Below, in pieces: positions 8,301 to 17,735 of a stretch of DNA of 64,000 bases. How positions within the stretch are numbered: the stretch's first letter is position 1; each line of letters starts with the position of its first letter. The position numbers and the translations under genes were made by a program. The notes under the pieces were generated by a model. It ran no database searches and was not told the origin of the DNA. It was given only the letters and a program-made list of their open reading frames with translations. The DNA is from Norana najaformis (Eukaryota; Annelida; Clitellata; Crassiclitellata; Hormogastridae), in NCBI GenBank assembly GCA_964023275.1, contig OZ029914.1, positions 32,557,351-32,621,350 on the forward strand. The letters are read 5' to 3'.

Positions 8301-10956
8301 CTTCAACTTTGTGTCGCTGTTTGATTCAGGTGAAGCAATGAATCCTGCTCGTAATGTCTGTTCTCTGAATGGTTACTGGTACAACGAACTTGGTTCAGAG
8401 TTGTTCGTCACAGTGCATCAGGACACTACTGTGATTGGTTAGTTCTTGATCATGTGACATAAAGTGGTAATGTTGTAATTCTTCTTAACTTCTACTATTT
8501 ATAATCCTGGGGGTGCATCCATAGTCTGATGCCTAGTTTTCGTTGTGGATATAATGTAAGTGTAAATGTACATGGTTTTCTACAGCGACCCTGTTCATTT
8601 TACATGAATATGTTGGGGGAGATCCTTCACCTTGGCTACCCATTTGAATGGGTGCCTCACCATTTAAGGTCCCCGTGTATGGACCTTGCTAGCCCGATAT
8701 TTAAATCTCTCAGAATATAGATACTATTGGTATGTGAATGGCATCCTCATGCACAGAGGTGCCTTCACGTACGCTTTAACCGGTTAGATAACCAAGCCAG
8801 CTGGGCAGCATGGCACTTTAATCCAAGCGGTGGCTTTTGTGTGACTGGGCATTGCTATGAATTCCAGTCTGCCTTGTGGCTAGTAAACAGTGATGGCTTC
8901 GGACAAAATAATAAGACAAAAATTCCTTAGTGTTTGGGTCTACCAGTAAACAAAGTAACAGAAGTAGAAGTGGCATAATAACTTGCTCCAGCACCTTTTT
9001 TGGGCGACATTCACCACTGGCTGTAAATTTGGATTCTTCAATAAATTCTAATTCTATTACAATAGATGTTTGCATAAATGTTTTCCTAAAATCAGTAGTG
9101 AAATGTTTCATTTTAGGAGAATATCGGACTGCTGTTGAGCGTGAGAAGGGATCAGCTGGAAGTAGCCATTCACAGATCTATGGTGTGGCAAATGCCTCTG
9201 ACTCCAACAGCACCATAGCTCTTTATGTTGTTTGGAATAAAGGCGCCTCCATCACAGGGTGGGTCGGTAAGTACCTGTAATCATCATTGGGTCAATGATG
9301 AAGGACCATTCCCCAAGATTTATGTCGTATGTAGGTGTTATAATGTAGCCCATTTGGGAATATTATCATGTGGGCTTCGTATAATGTCCTACATAAGACG
9401 ATGTTTGGGTTTTGTGAATTGTGCTCTGCTGATGTGTTGTTTGTTCTTTTGAATTTGTAAAAATAGTTTTTGCTTCATGTTGTAATTAATGTGTTGTAAA
9501 TTGTTAAGGTTTTACCTAGTATTCAGGGTTCAAGATTCCAGGTTGAGGTTGAGTAAGTAGGTAGGTAGGTAGGTAGGTAGGTAGGTAGGTAGCTAGGTAG
9601 AGCTACTTATGTGCTTAACTACATAGATGATGATGCAAGTAGTGTCCTCATTGCAGAATATGAAATTGCATTCCTTGTAGATAATTTCTACCCAAACGAT
9701 GTCAGACGCTCCTGATTATTTCACTAGACAATTTTAACAGATTACTGATTCTTGTACAGTTTTTACTGTTTTTTGTTTTGTTGAAATAATCATGGTGCTA
9801 TTATGCAAACTTATTCTTTTTGACACAATTGAACCGACGACTTTTTCTATACGAGAAATTTGCTGAGCTGATGCAGCTTTTGAGATCTCAAGGTAGCAAC
9901 TTTCTCATGAACGATCAACCAATATATTTTAATTCATTTTTTGATAAACAGTAACAGAAAATTACGTGTCATCAATTTGGACCATTTGTTACTTATTTTT
10001 AGGCCAATGCCACTTATGTGGAGAGAATCAAACTGAGACTCTGATGACGACTTGGTTGCTGAGGTCAAAGGTTAAATCATGTGATGAGGGCTGGAAAGCA
10101 ACTCTTTATGGGGAAAACATCTTCACAAGACATGAACAGAAAATGGGTATGCAAGGCACTAGTTTGCACAGATGTAGCTAAATACTATGAGACTTACTGT
10201 CATTTTACAAAACACTGAGGTCACTGAAGCGTGCAGTGTGCAGCGGCGTAGCTTTGAGGGAGCAAGTGGTGTGACCGCCCTGGGCGGCACTGGGTAAGGG
10301 GCAAAATTAAATTTTAAAGGCATAGTTTAATCATCTGCGGCCAAAATTTCAATTCTGAGCAACTTGGAGCAGGCCTAAATTCATTTGATAAATACATTCT
10401 TATTTGTGTTAAATGTTTTAACAGTATATGCACATATTATTACATTCGAATTTTGCCTTGATCATTTTTCGTTTTTTTTTTCAATGATTTCCATAGCTGC
10501 TTCAGACGTTTCTCTCAATTGCTGTTTTTCATTAAGATTAAAAATTACTATTTGGAGGAGGGCAATTGCCATCACTCGCCTGGGGTGCAAAAAAAAACAA
10601 AGTTACACCATTGGAAGTTTGGTAATGCTCCTTTCAGACTGACTATGGAGGATGAAGATTTAGTACTGAACCAACTGTAATAGCACATGCTTCGAATATG
10701 AATGAAATGATTTTTCATTTTGCGCCAGTCATTTTATTAGCACATAGATCTGTGCACTGATGACAGAGATTATGGTAGCTATGTACTTTTTTGTGTGTCA
10801 TATTTAGGTCCAAGAAAAAAGCTTGGAACTCACACTCCTGGCGACTTGGGAGAAGCAACAAATGGAAGTAACAGTGGAAAAGGAAACTACAAGCTTCATA
10901 TTCTACCGATCACGTGTTTATTTTTGTTGTCAATCATTCTGCATTGTAGTTTTTGA
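2270..10956 (+). CDS. two-domain avidin-family protein, secreted, putative GPI-anchored (8 exons)
   Basis: Exons by eye: 2270-2348, 5187-5348, 6773-6856, 7217-~7468, 8330-8437, 9117-9266, 10003-10146 and 10808-10956 (stop TGA). Every internal junction is phase 1 and joins into glycine or a similar codon. Order: signal peptide, avidin domain 1, acidic Gly/Ser/Glu/Asp linker, avidin domain 2, hydrophilic stalk, hydrophobic tail. Each domain shows the family landmarks: WYxxLGS, Y-x-(S/T)-A, a Trp about 13 residues before GQC, (S/T)WLLR, and a later Trp before the final strand. Avidins bind biotin as beta-barrel tetramers, usually outside the cell. The cysteines matching the chicken avidin disulfide are present in both domains. 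The fourth exon's end is uncertain (GT choices at 7469 and 7378); only the first keeps frame with the next exon. Related tandem avidins are known in some marine invertebrates. Whether this one binds biotin is inferred. Confidence 0.8.
2567..4674 (-). pseudogene. decayed L2/CR1-like LINE ORF2 in avidin intron 1
   Basis: Antisense to the avidin gene. From right to left: the C-terminal part of an endonuclease (DMLEGFDMKQLV, THNKGHTLDVLITH and YLSDHIAI, about 4480-4260), a linker, then reverse transcriptase pieces (SVLLDLSAAFDTVDHSLLL near 3200, LQGSVLGPLLLTLY near 3030, LNPSKTEFLLLG near 2840, and ISRIRRYVPMSSR near 2610). The pieces sit in different frames with stops and a lost YADD box. The N-terminal endonuclease half and the 3' end past about 2567 are missing. 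These motifs are typical of L2/CR1-clade non-LTR retrotransposons. It is dead by frameshift and truncation. Confidence 0.8.
5187..7468 (+). CDS. avidin domain 1 (exons 2-4)
   Basis: Exon 2 carries GTWYTDLGSQL and GDYISAL, exon 3 carries FGFSVLW and SIKSWTG, and exon 4 carries GQCLMC, TSWLLRQR and DKWLSTNIGQTLFTH. By chicken avidin numbering, Ser16, Tyr33, Trp70, Ser75, Trp97 and Trp110 are kept. Asn12 is Thr, Thr77 is Lys, Asn118 is Thr and Thr35 is Ser. Three of the main polar biotin contacts have therefore changed, so this domain may bind weakly or serve structure. Confidence 0.75.
5475..5556 (-). mobile_element. L2-like LINE 3' end, family A, short copy (avidin intron 2)
   Basis: TAATCGTAATCTTAATTCCG tail, then TTTCTACAGCGCC and CCAGCTTATTCACAGGCGC. 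Only the last 80 or so bases of the family are present. Confidence 0.6.
6175..6500 (-). mobile_element. two tandem L2-like LINE 3' ends, family A (avidin intron 2)
   Basis: Two copies run in the same direction: a weak one at 6175-6290 and a better one from about 6322 with TTTCTACAGCACCCAACG, CCAGCTTATTCACAGGCGC and GGGTTCGGTTCCAGGTCG. Both are antisense to the avidin gene. Confidence 0.6.
7381..7590 (+). repeat. acidic simple-repeat tract in avidin linker (GSEADDDGD units)
   Basis: Imperfect 27-base units give GSEADDDGD three times, then diverged GSEADHGG copies, a GGT run and a GAT run. The frame stays open to TAA at 7642-7644. If intron 4 is not spliced, the product would be a one-domain avidin with an acidic tail and no membrane signal. 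If the donor at 7469 is used, about three units form the linker between domains. Confidence 0.7.
8330..10146 (+). CDS. avidin domain 2 (exons 5-7)
   Basis: Exon 5 carries CSLNGYWYNELGSEL, exon 6 GEYRTAVE and ALYVVWNKGASITGWVG, and exon 7 GQCHLC, TTWLLRSK and EGWKATLYGENIFTRH. By chicken avidin numbering, Asn12, Ser16, Tyr33, Thr35, Trp70, Ser75, Thr77, Trp97, Trp110 and Asn118 are all present. The CSLxGxW start and the WKATxxGxNIFTR end are strikingly avidin-like. This domain looks competent to bind biotin. Confidence 0.82.
8560..8830 (-). mobile_element. LINE or SINE 3' end, family B (avidin intron 5)
   Basis: Begins GTAAATGTACATGG, then CTACAGCGACC, a block GAGATCCTTCACC and CCATTTGAATGGGTGCC, then GCATCCTCATGCACAGAGG. 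Similar blocks recur near 20.1, 27.5, 39.2 and 48.1 kb. In the sense direction it ends GGTCGCTRTA...GTACATTTACA, an L2-like tail. Confidence 0.55.
9550..9600 (+). repeat. (GTAG)n microsatellite
   Basis: About ten GTAG units with one interruption, inside avidin intron 6. Confidence 0.95.
10808..10956 (+). CDS. avidin gene last exon: stalk and GPI-like C-terminus
   Basis: The acceptor TTTAG at 10807 opens a 49-codon frame ending TGA. It has a hydrophilic stalk rich in Gly, Asn, Ser and Lys (GEATNGSNSGKGN), then about 18 mostly hydrophobic residues (HILPITCLFLLSIILHC) directly at the C-terminus with no basic tail. Small residues (N, S, G), a spacer and a terminal hydrophobic run are typical of GPI-anchor signals. 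A short membrane tail is the alternative. Confidence 0.65.
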
Positions 10957-13900
10957 ATGGTTTATAATTGTTTATCCCTTGTATCTAATATGTCAGATTC
11001 TCAGTGTCTTACTCAGTAATTACCTGAATATCATGTATATGATTCATGCACTGTATAAGATGTTTATGATTTTTGCAGTGTTTAAATATTGGAATTTTTT
11101 GCTACTTGAATTGCTGGATTCAGAGACGGGCATATGAACGTATGCCCCAAACTGGCAAACTTACCAGATTGTTGTATGTTTTTCCTAATCGCTGTTTCAT
11201 TATGCTACAAACCTTACCACTGGGCTGCTTGCTTCTGCAATTTTAAATCCTAGATCCACTTCTGACGTTTGTTGATTAATGTTTGATGCGATTATTAATA
11301 CACTGGTACCGTCATTGTATGAAAATGTAGATGCTTATACTCTGCTTATACTCTGCTTATGCACCTCAGTTATGATCAGCTATATCTTAAAATATGCAAA
11401 AGCTAATTAATTCTGACTAATTAATTGTGTCTATGACTATAAAATAGCTTAGTTTTGAGATACATGTATTTGCAGCTGCAGTCAGACATTTCAAGGATGT
11501 TAATATGTTGTTGAATTGCACAATGACTTGTGATTTTCACATTACAGCTTATTTTCCCCACCAGAAAGCTTACGGAGTGGTAGATAGGGGAGCTTGAGAC
11601 AGATCCTGAGTAAATCATACGACAGGTGAAGGAACAGTGAATTTGTGGAATTCAGATGGAGATTTCCCAGAGGCCGGGTGCAGTGTGGGATGTGGATTGG
11701 TTAGAGAACATAAGATGAGTAGCAACTGGCAGACAGATGAGAGTGAGGTAATAGGATGATCGGGTCGAGGGTGTGATTGGATGAAGGGTTCATAAGATGT
11801 GTGTATTCAGAGTACTGCAGAGATTTCTAGTGAAAACTAGAGATTTTTAGTGAAAACCTTTGAAATGAATGGCAGATTTTCAGCCAGTGCAACGTGGTTA
11901 GGATTGGAGTGATGTACGGCGATGTGTGAATATCCTGGTTTTGAAATTGAATCCTTCAGAACCAAGCCACAAGTCAGTGCTTCCAGGTCAGTCTACTAAG
12001 GAGAACTGTGGTGCGTAAAACAGTTGAAATAATTGAAATTAAAGTCTTTAGTCAAGGTAGGAGCTAATTAAACTAAAGCATGATAGAAATGGATATTGTG
12101 ATGAGAAGATTTCCACAAAGTACGACTAGCAACCAAAAGCTCATGGACCCAGAACAGTTCGACTTCTTGGACCTGAGCTAGTGTATGACAACCAGAAGAT
12201 CTGATAGTCACCTAGCATTATCAGCAATGCTTGAGAAGGAAGCTCTGAAGAAATCTTTTTCATCAGTATTTCGTTTTTAGCTTAAATAGCTTCAAGTTAC
12301 TACTTGCTAATAGGCTGATCATAATTATGCCTATATGTGATCTTAAAGTCCCAGGTCACTTGTAAAATTTTGTAAGCTCGAGATTTCAACAGCGCCCGAA
12401 GAAAGATCTGAGTCTGGGGGAACCAGCTTATTTATAGGCGCTTAGTCACCACAAAATCGTTCGGCAAGAAGGTCTGATTCTAGGTCAAGATCCAAGAGTC
12501 AGTCAGACGGCTAGAGTGGAAGGTGAGATGAGGGGATGAGGAAGAATTATGATAGAATAGCCTACGTGGAAGAGGAGTGTTTTCAGTTACGAATGAAAGA
12601 CCTGCCCAGAAATTGCTAGAGGTGGTGTGGGTTAAGTTCGTATGATGGGTTTGACAATTGGCGAAGGGCCTAATTCTGGCGGGAATTTATTCCAGAGGGG
12701 TGGGGCAACTATGGCTAAGCAGCGATTTCCAAATTTTAAGGATGAGGTGACGGGAGAGCGGAGAAGTGTTAGGGCAGAAGAGGAGCGGCTTGAATGAAGT
12801 AGTTGCGTTGTAAATAACTGATGAAGATAGGAGGGTTGGGAGGATTGAAGTGTGTTGTAGATAAGAGATAGGACTCTATTCGTTCAGATATTTTAAGGCA
12901 ATAAAGTGACAGCACGAGCGGGAGCATTCTGCATAGCTTGACGGTGGTTTATTTGGGTGGGGTCTGTAGTCAGGAAAAGTTAATTGCAGTAGTCTCTATC
13001 TAGTTTATGCATGTGGCAATGGTAGATACGGTTTTGAAATCGAACATAGGGCGGATTCTGCGAAGGTCACGAATAGGCCTATGCATGAAGCAAGAGCGGG
13101 AGAGATGGATGATATGATCAGAAAAGCTGAGGTCTTGGCCGAAGAACACGCTTAAGTTTCGGGATTAAAGGTGTAAATAGAGGGTAAATTGTGTACAGGT
13201 GTTTAATATAGTCCAGGCTGAAGGAAATAGAGGAGTCGGAAATTTTCTCGCGGTGGTCGAGCAGGCCAGTCGGTATGAATTCAGTTTTAGATAGCTCCAG
13301 GCCAGAAACCACGAGTTTGAGACCGAGTGCAAATGTCACGAGACAGGGTAATTGAACATGAAGGGCGCTATAAATTATTTTATCTATAAACAGAGCAGCA
13401 ATTTTACGTTTGGCGCCAAGGAGATAGTTCAAAACCCCATTAATTTCTACCGTCCGATAGATGACGCTCAACGAGTAATTTTAGACTATGTTTTCTTAGC
13501 CTGATTAACCTGCTACACGTATGAAGTCGCGAAGCTGTGTTCACTGTTTTAAACAGGTTATAAAATAAATGTGAGTGTTATGGAAAATGTTATTTGGCTG
13601 AAATATGCATTATCTAATAATGTAGTAGTGCACCTTCTAGCTGTTGGAGGGTTATATAGTCATGGCTGTTAATGATTGCTCATGGTGTACTGCGGTTGTT
13701 TGACGGAGGGTTGGGCGATTGTCCAAATTTAATTTTATTGTTTTGGTAATATGAGACATGCTGTTACTGATTTAATGCTTCTTTAAAAAGTTTGTTTTGT
13801 ATTTCATGTACCTATTAAAGTTTTTGCAATTTTCTCCATCAACTGCGAGTATATAAGTATTATCTTTCGGGTGCCTGGAAATGTGCTAAAGTAAGTAAGT

Positions 13901-15061
13901 AATCGCATTTTGACATAAGATATAAATACACATATTTAAAATAACAAATAACCCAATAAACCTATATTCAAATGTCAAGGATGGTGAACAATAATAGTAC
14001 TTCAAAATAAGGCTGTTAGGGTTTGTATGCTATCATGGTTTTACAGTGTAATTTCCAGATTCATCATTATTTGCATGTAACGTCACATATTCGCGAGATT
14101 TCTGCATCGCCTTGTCCTCTGATTATTGTGCTCTGTTTTATTTACAGTTGATGATCTTAAGCAGGTGTGTGTTTTCTGGTAAATTGGACTTTAGGTCGCT
14201 TGCTGATGATCACAGATAGGCCTAAACTATATGGCTGTCCCAGACTTGCAGAGAATAGAGCACTGTGACCTCTGCAGTGCAAATTTTCCGTAAGTAAGTA
14301 AGTAATAACACATTCTTCAGGGAACTCATATCATATCTGACGTACTGCGAGCTTATTCGAAGCTGAAAACCTTTGAGAATGGCATTTTTATGCATTCTGT
14401 TTTTTTACATGAAAGTATCTTCATAGATCTGCACAGTGAAGGAGTAAACACACAACACGCGGAGAGCAAATGAATGCATTCGAAAAGGACAGTTTAGAAC
14501 AAGTCGCGATTTGTTTCAATATGCCTTCAGGAGTTTGTCTCGTATCGTGCATTTTGCATGAAAATATTTTTGCTAACGTTCTTTTGTGGAAACATTTTCT
14601 AGATAGTCTTTCAATGGTGTGAAAAGATATATGCTAACACATATATTTCCAAGTGTGTTGAAATGTCTTTCTTGTTTCATTGACTGAGGGTGTTTCTGGA
14701 CCTAGTTGGAAGTTGGAAGATATGTCTTCTGAATACTGAAGAGGTACTTCAGATAGAGTGACTAGAGGTGTTGGAGAAAAGATTCAGCACACAATGCTGG
14801 CATCTCACAACATTACCAATCTCATTGTTGTGTAGAAAATTGTTCTCTGATTTTTGTGTTAGTTATGATATTTCGTAAATTTTTTAATTAGATGCAGTCA
14901 GTTAATGACTAACATCATTTAGGCAAATGCTAGAAGTGCTTTTATAAGATGCTTAATAGGTGCTATGTTAATTGTCTGCAGAACTAACTAACAAACTAGC
15001 CAACGTTGTATTCTACAATGTCATATTTGTATTTGTTTCTTTTAATAAATTAGATGCTGTG
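10957..15061. other. avidin 3' flank and Kelch-gene upstream region
   Basis: No further coding exon is supported. The avidin 3' UTR must start at 10957, but I see no clear AATAAA close by. 12365-13471 is a LINE fragment. Short GTAA runs lie at about 13895 and 14290. A pyrimidine-poor acceptor (TTGTCTGCAG) ends at 14981, just before the Kelch coding frame, and may close a 5' UTR intron. Confidence 0.5.
12365..13471 (-). mobile_element. L2-like LINE 3' fragment, family A, longest copy
   Basis: This copy identifies family A. On the minus strand a broken reading runs through ELSKTEFIPTG, GQDLSFSDHIIHLSRSCF, RDLRRIRPMFDFKTVSTIA and APPLWNKFPPELGPSPI. These are the order and motifs of the RT C-terminus in L2/CR1 elements. 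It continues into the 3' UTR with the shared blocks GATCTTGACCTAGAATC, CCTATAAATAAGC and GGCGCTGTTGAAATCTCGAG, ending near 12365. It needs several frame changes and has stops, so it is inactive. The 117-codon open frame at 13118-13471 is part of it. Confidence 0.75.
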
Positions 15062-16864
15062 ATGGCTGAAGCTACCATTGTGCAGAACAAGGGAATCACT
15101 TTAACAACCACGAATGACTTATCTTTCCAGCGCAAACGTCACTGTTCCGCTCCTCAGGATTCAGCATCAACTTTTGCACTTCTTACAACACATGAATATG
15201 CAAGCAAAATCTTGTCTGGGCTTGATCACCTGCGAGAGTCTGGGCTCTTATGTGACTACACGCTCATTGCAGGTGGCCTTGAGCTACATGTACACCGTGT
15301 TGTCATGGTAGCATGTAGTGACTATTTCCGTGCGATGCTGATGGGCGACATGCGGGAAAGCAAAGAAAGCAGTGTACAGCTTCAGGGAATTACTGGCACT
15401 GGACTGCAGGCTGTTATCGATTTTGCATATAAGGGTTGGCTCAAAGTGAACCTGGAAACAGTGGAGGAGATACTTGCGGCAGCGTCCCATCTTCAGGTGA
15501 GCGAGGCAGTTGAGCTGTGTGCCCGGTTTCTTGACCACGCTGTCACTGTCGAAAACTGTGTTGATATTTTGAACATCACTGAGCTCTACTCGCTCACAAA
15601 GAGCCAGGCGAAGGTGCGTGCGTTTATATTGAAGAATTTTGAAATGATTGCAGATTGTGATGAATTCTTCAAGCTAAGCTGTGCCCAACTTGCAAGTCTT
15701 CTGTCTGAGAATTCCTTGTGTGTTCAGTCAGAGTACATTCTTTTTGAGCTTGTTCTCAAATGGATCGAGTTTGATGAGGCGGAACGGCGACTGAATATTG
15801 CTGCCCTCATGCGCAACATCCGTCTGCCTCTTCTATCTGGCGAGGAACTTGTCGAGAAGGTCAGCCGAGTTGAGATGATGACTTCAAACGACGAATGCTT
15901 CAAACTGCTCGTTGAAGCAAAGGACTACCACATTATCGTCAATAAGCAGCCGTTGCTGCAGTCGAGCCGTACTCATGTCCGCTCGGAAAAGCACCGTCTT
16001 GTCATCTGCCACGATGAAAACCTTGAGTGTCTGGACTTTGAGACTGGACACCACACCTACCTGAAGGACAATCCCATTCCGCTGTATAACCCCTGCGTCT
16101 GTGTTGTTGACAACTTCATGTACGCGTGCGGTGGAAAATATGACAGCAACGAGAATAATGACATAGCAACTGCACGATGCTTTCGTTACGATCCACGCTT
16201 CGATACGTGGTTCGAATTAAGTGCAATGAACGAAGCTCGACAGGACTTTGCAATCATCCCATTTAACAGCTCTTTATATGCCATTGCTGGGCAGGATGAG
16301 AACATGGTGATGTACACAGTTGAGCAGTTTAACATAAGCAACAACGAGTGGGTCATGTGTTCAAACATTGCTAGTGCCATCTATGGCCATGCGGGAGCAC
16401 TCTGTTACAAGCGAATCTACGTATCAGGGGGGCAGAAGTTTGACGGACACAGCAAGGGTTTCATGTCGTACGACCCGGTCACAGACGTCTGGCGGGACGA
16501 ACCTCCAATGCTGACACCGCGCAGCAACCACAACATGGCAGAGGTCAGCGGTAGACTGTACGTTGTTGGGGGTAACGTTGAAGACTCCTATGGATTTCCT
16601 GTTCCGGTGACAAGCATCGAGATGTTTGTTCCAGTTACCGGAATGTGGGTTTGCTGTGAGGCAACGCTTAACATTCGTGAGGCAGGTGCAGCCGTTTTAG
16701 AAAACCGGATCTACATTGTTGGTGGAATAAATGGGCAGCACTACTATTCGGACAAAGTACTCCAGTACAAAACGGACACAGATGAGATCATAACAATGGA
16801 AAAGCTGAGCACAAGAATTCACGGAAGGGCCTGCTGTATCCTCCAACTACCTCGCTACATTTGA
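15062..16864 (+). CDS. BTB-BACK-Kelch protein (KLHL9/13/36-like)
   Basis: A single uninterrupted exon of 600 codons. The start is taken at ATG 15062 (MAEATIVQNK): the frame is open upstream to 14972 but has no earlier ATG, and an acceptor-like CTGCAG sits at its edge. Domains: a serine-rich N-terminus, BTB at about residues 30-135 (LLCDYTLIAGGLELHVHRVV, then SDYFRAMLMGDMRESKES), BACK at about 140-245 (ENCVDILNITELYSL, LCVQSEYILFELVLKWI), then a Kelch propeller with double-Gly or near-equivalent blades (YACGGKYD, YAIAGQDE, YVSGGQKF, YVVGGNVE, YIVGGING). Such proteins act as substrate adaptors of cullin-3 ubiquitin ligases. Blade order and the FRYDPRFDTW and YGHAGALC motifs are nearest to KLHL9/13 and KLHL36. 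Orthology is not settled, so no symbol is given. Confidence 0.93.
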   Translation: MAEATIVQNKGITLTTTNDLSFQRKRHCSAPQDSASTFALLTTHEYASKILSGLDHLRESGLLCDYTLIAGGLELHVHRVVMVACSDYFRAMLMGDMRESKESSVQLQGITGTGLQAVIDFAYKGWLKVNLETVEEILAAASHLQVSEAVELCARFLDHAVTVENCVDILNITELYSLTKSQAKVRAFILKNFEMIADCDEFFKLSCAQLASLLSENSLCVQSEYILFELVLKWIEFDEAERRLNIAALMRNIRLPLLSGEELVEKVSRVEMMTSNDECFKLLVEAKDYHIIVNKQPLLQSSRTHVRSEKHRLVICHDENLECLDFETGHHTYLKDNPIPLYNPCVCVVDNFMYACGGKYDSNENNDIATARCFRYDPRFDTWFELSAMNEARQDFAIIPFNSSLYAIAGQDENMVMYTVEQFNISNNEWVMCSNIASAIYGHAGALCYKRIYVSGGQKFDGHSKGFMSYDPVTDVWRDEPPMLTPRSNHNMAEVSGRLYVVGGNVEDSYGFPVPVTSIEMFVPVTGMWVCCEATLNIREAGAAVLENRIYIVGGINGQHYYSDKVLQYKTDTDEIITMEKLSTRIHGRACCILQLPRYI

Positions 16865-17729
16865 TCTCCTGCATTGTTATAGTTTGTCTTGCAAAAAAAT
16901 TTCCAAGTTTAAAATTCGTTTAAATTTGGCAGTCAAGACTCGTGGGATTAACTGACATTATCTGAGATGCAAAAAATTAGGTGTCAAATTTTTTTACTGG
17001 TGTCATTTTTATTTATTGTTAATACTACTAGGTTCAGACTATGGCATGAGTCTTGGTTTTAATAGGTACACTAATTAAAAATTGATGACATTATTAAAAG
17101 CAAAATGTGGAAATTGAAGATTGCATGTACATAGGTTGAAGCACAATTTTTTTGTAACTATCATCATTGTATCATCAAGGTTACAACAGAAAACATTCAT
17201 ACCATCGTAGTTAAGTCAAAGATTTATGATAAGGTTTAGTTTAAAATGAGTTTGCTGTTGATTTGCCAGTCTGATAGAATGTGTTCGGTGAATTTCAGAG
17301 GAACCTGGATATATGCAAATAACAATGTTCTGAAGAGGTTACATGTTTTCACTGCCTTTCACTTGCATTGAAGCTTGTCTTTAAACCAACTTTTCATGAT
17401 CCAGGGCTGCATTTAGCAAGAAATTGTAAGTGTATTTATGTTGTACCAGAAGTTCTTCACAGCACGGCCAAAATCTTGCAATTTGAGGCTATCATTAATA
17501 TTATTAAAGGTCTAACTACACGATTGTGAACTTTTGATCACATCACTACCAAACACGCTACTGTAGGTGGTTTAACGAATCTTCTGGCTTTCTGCACTGT
17601 TATGTGTTTTAATGCTGGTTCACCCCATCAGTTCACATCAAGTCATGAAAGCTGTAAGCAAATGTTTTTAGCCACATTACCATATCTGTGGAAAAATCGC
17701 AAGATGCAACCATCTTACCTTACTTGTGG

Positions 17730-17735
17730 AATAAA
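17730..17735 (+). terminator. candidate polyadenylation signal of the Kelch gene
   Basis: An AATAAA about 870 bases after the stop, the first clear one downstream on the plus strand. Another candidate lies near 17970. Confidence 0.4.

Noticed and set aside
13118..13471. A 117-codon minus-strand frame as a gene
   Set aside because: It contains ELSKTEFIPTG and runs by frameshift into L2-type RT remnants, so it is part of a dead LINE.
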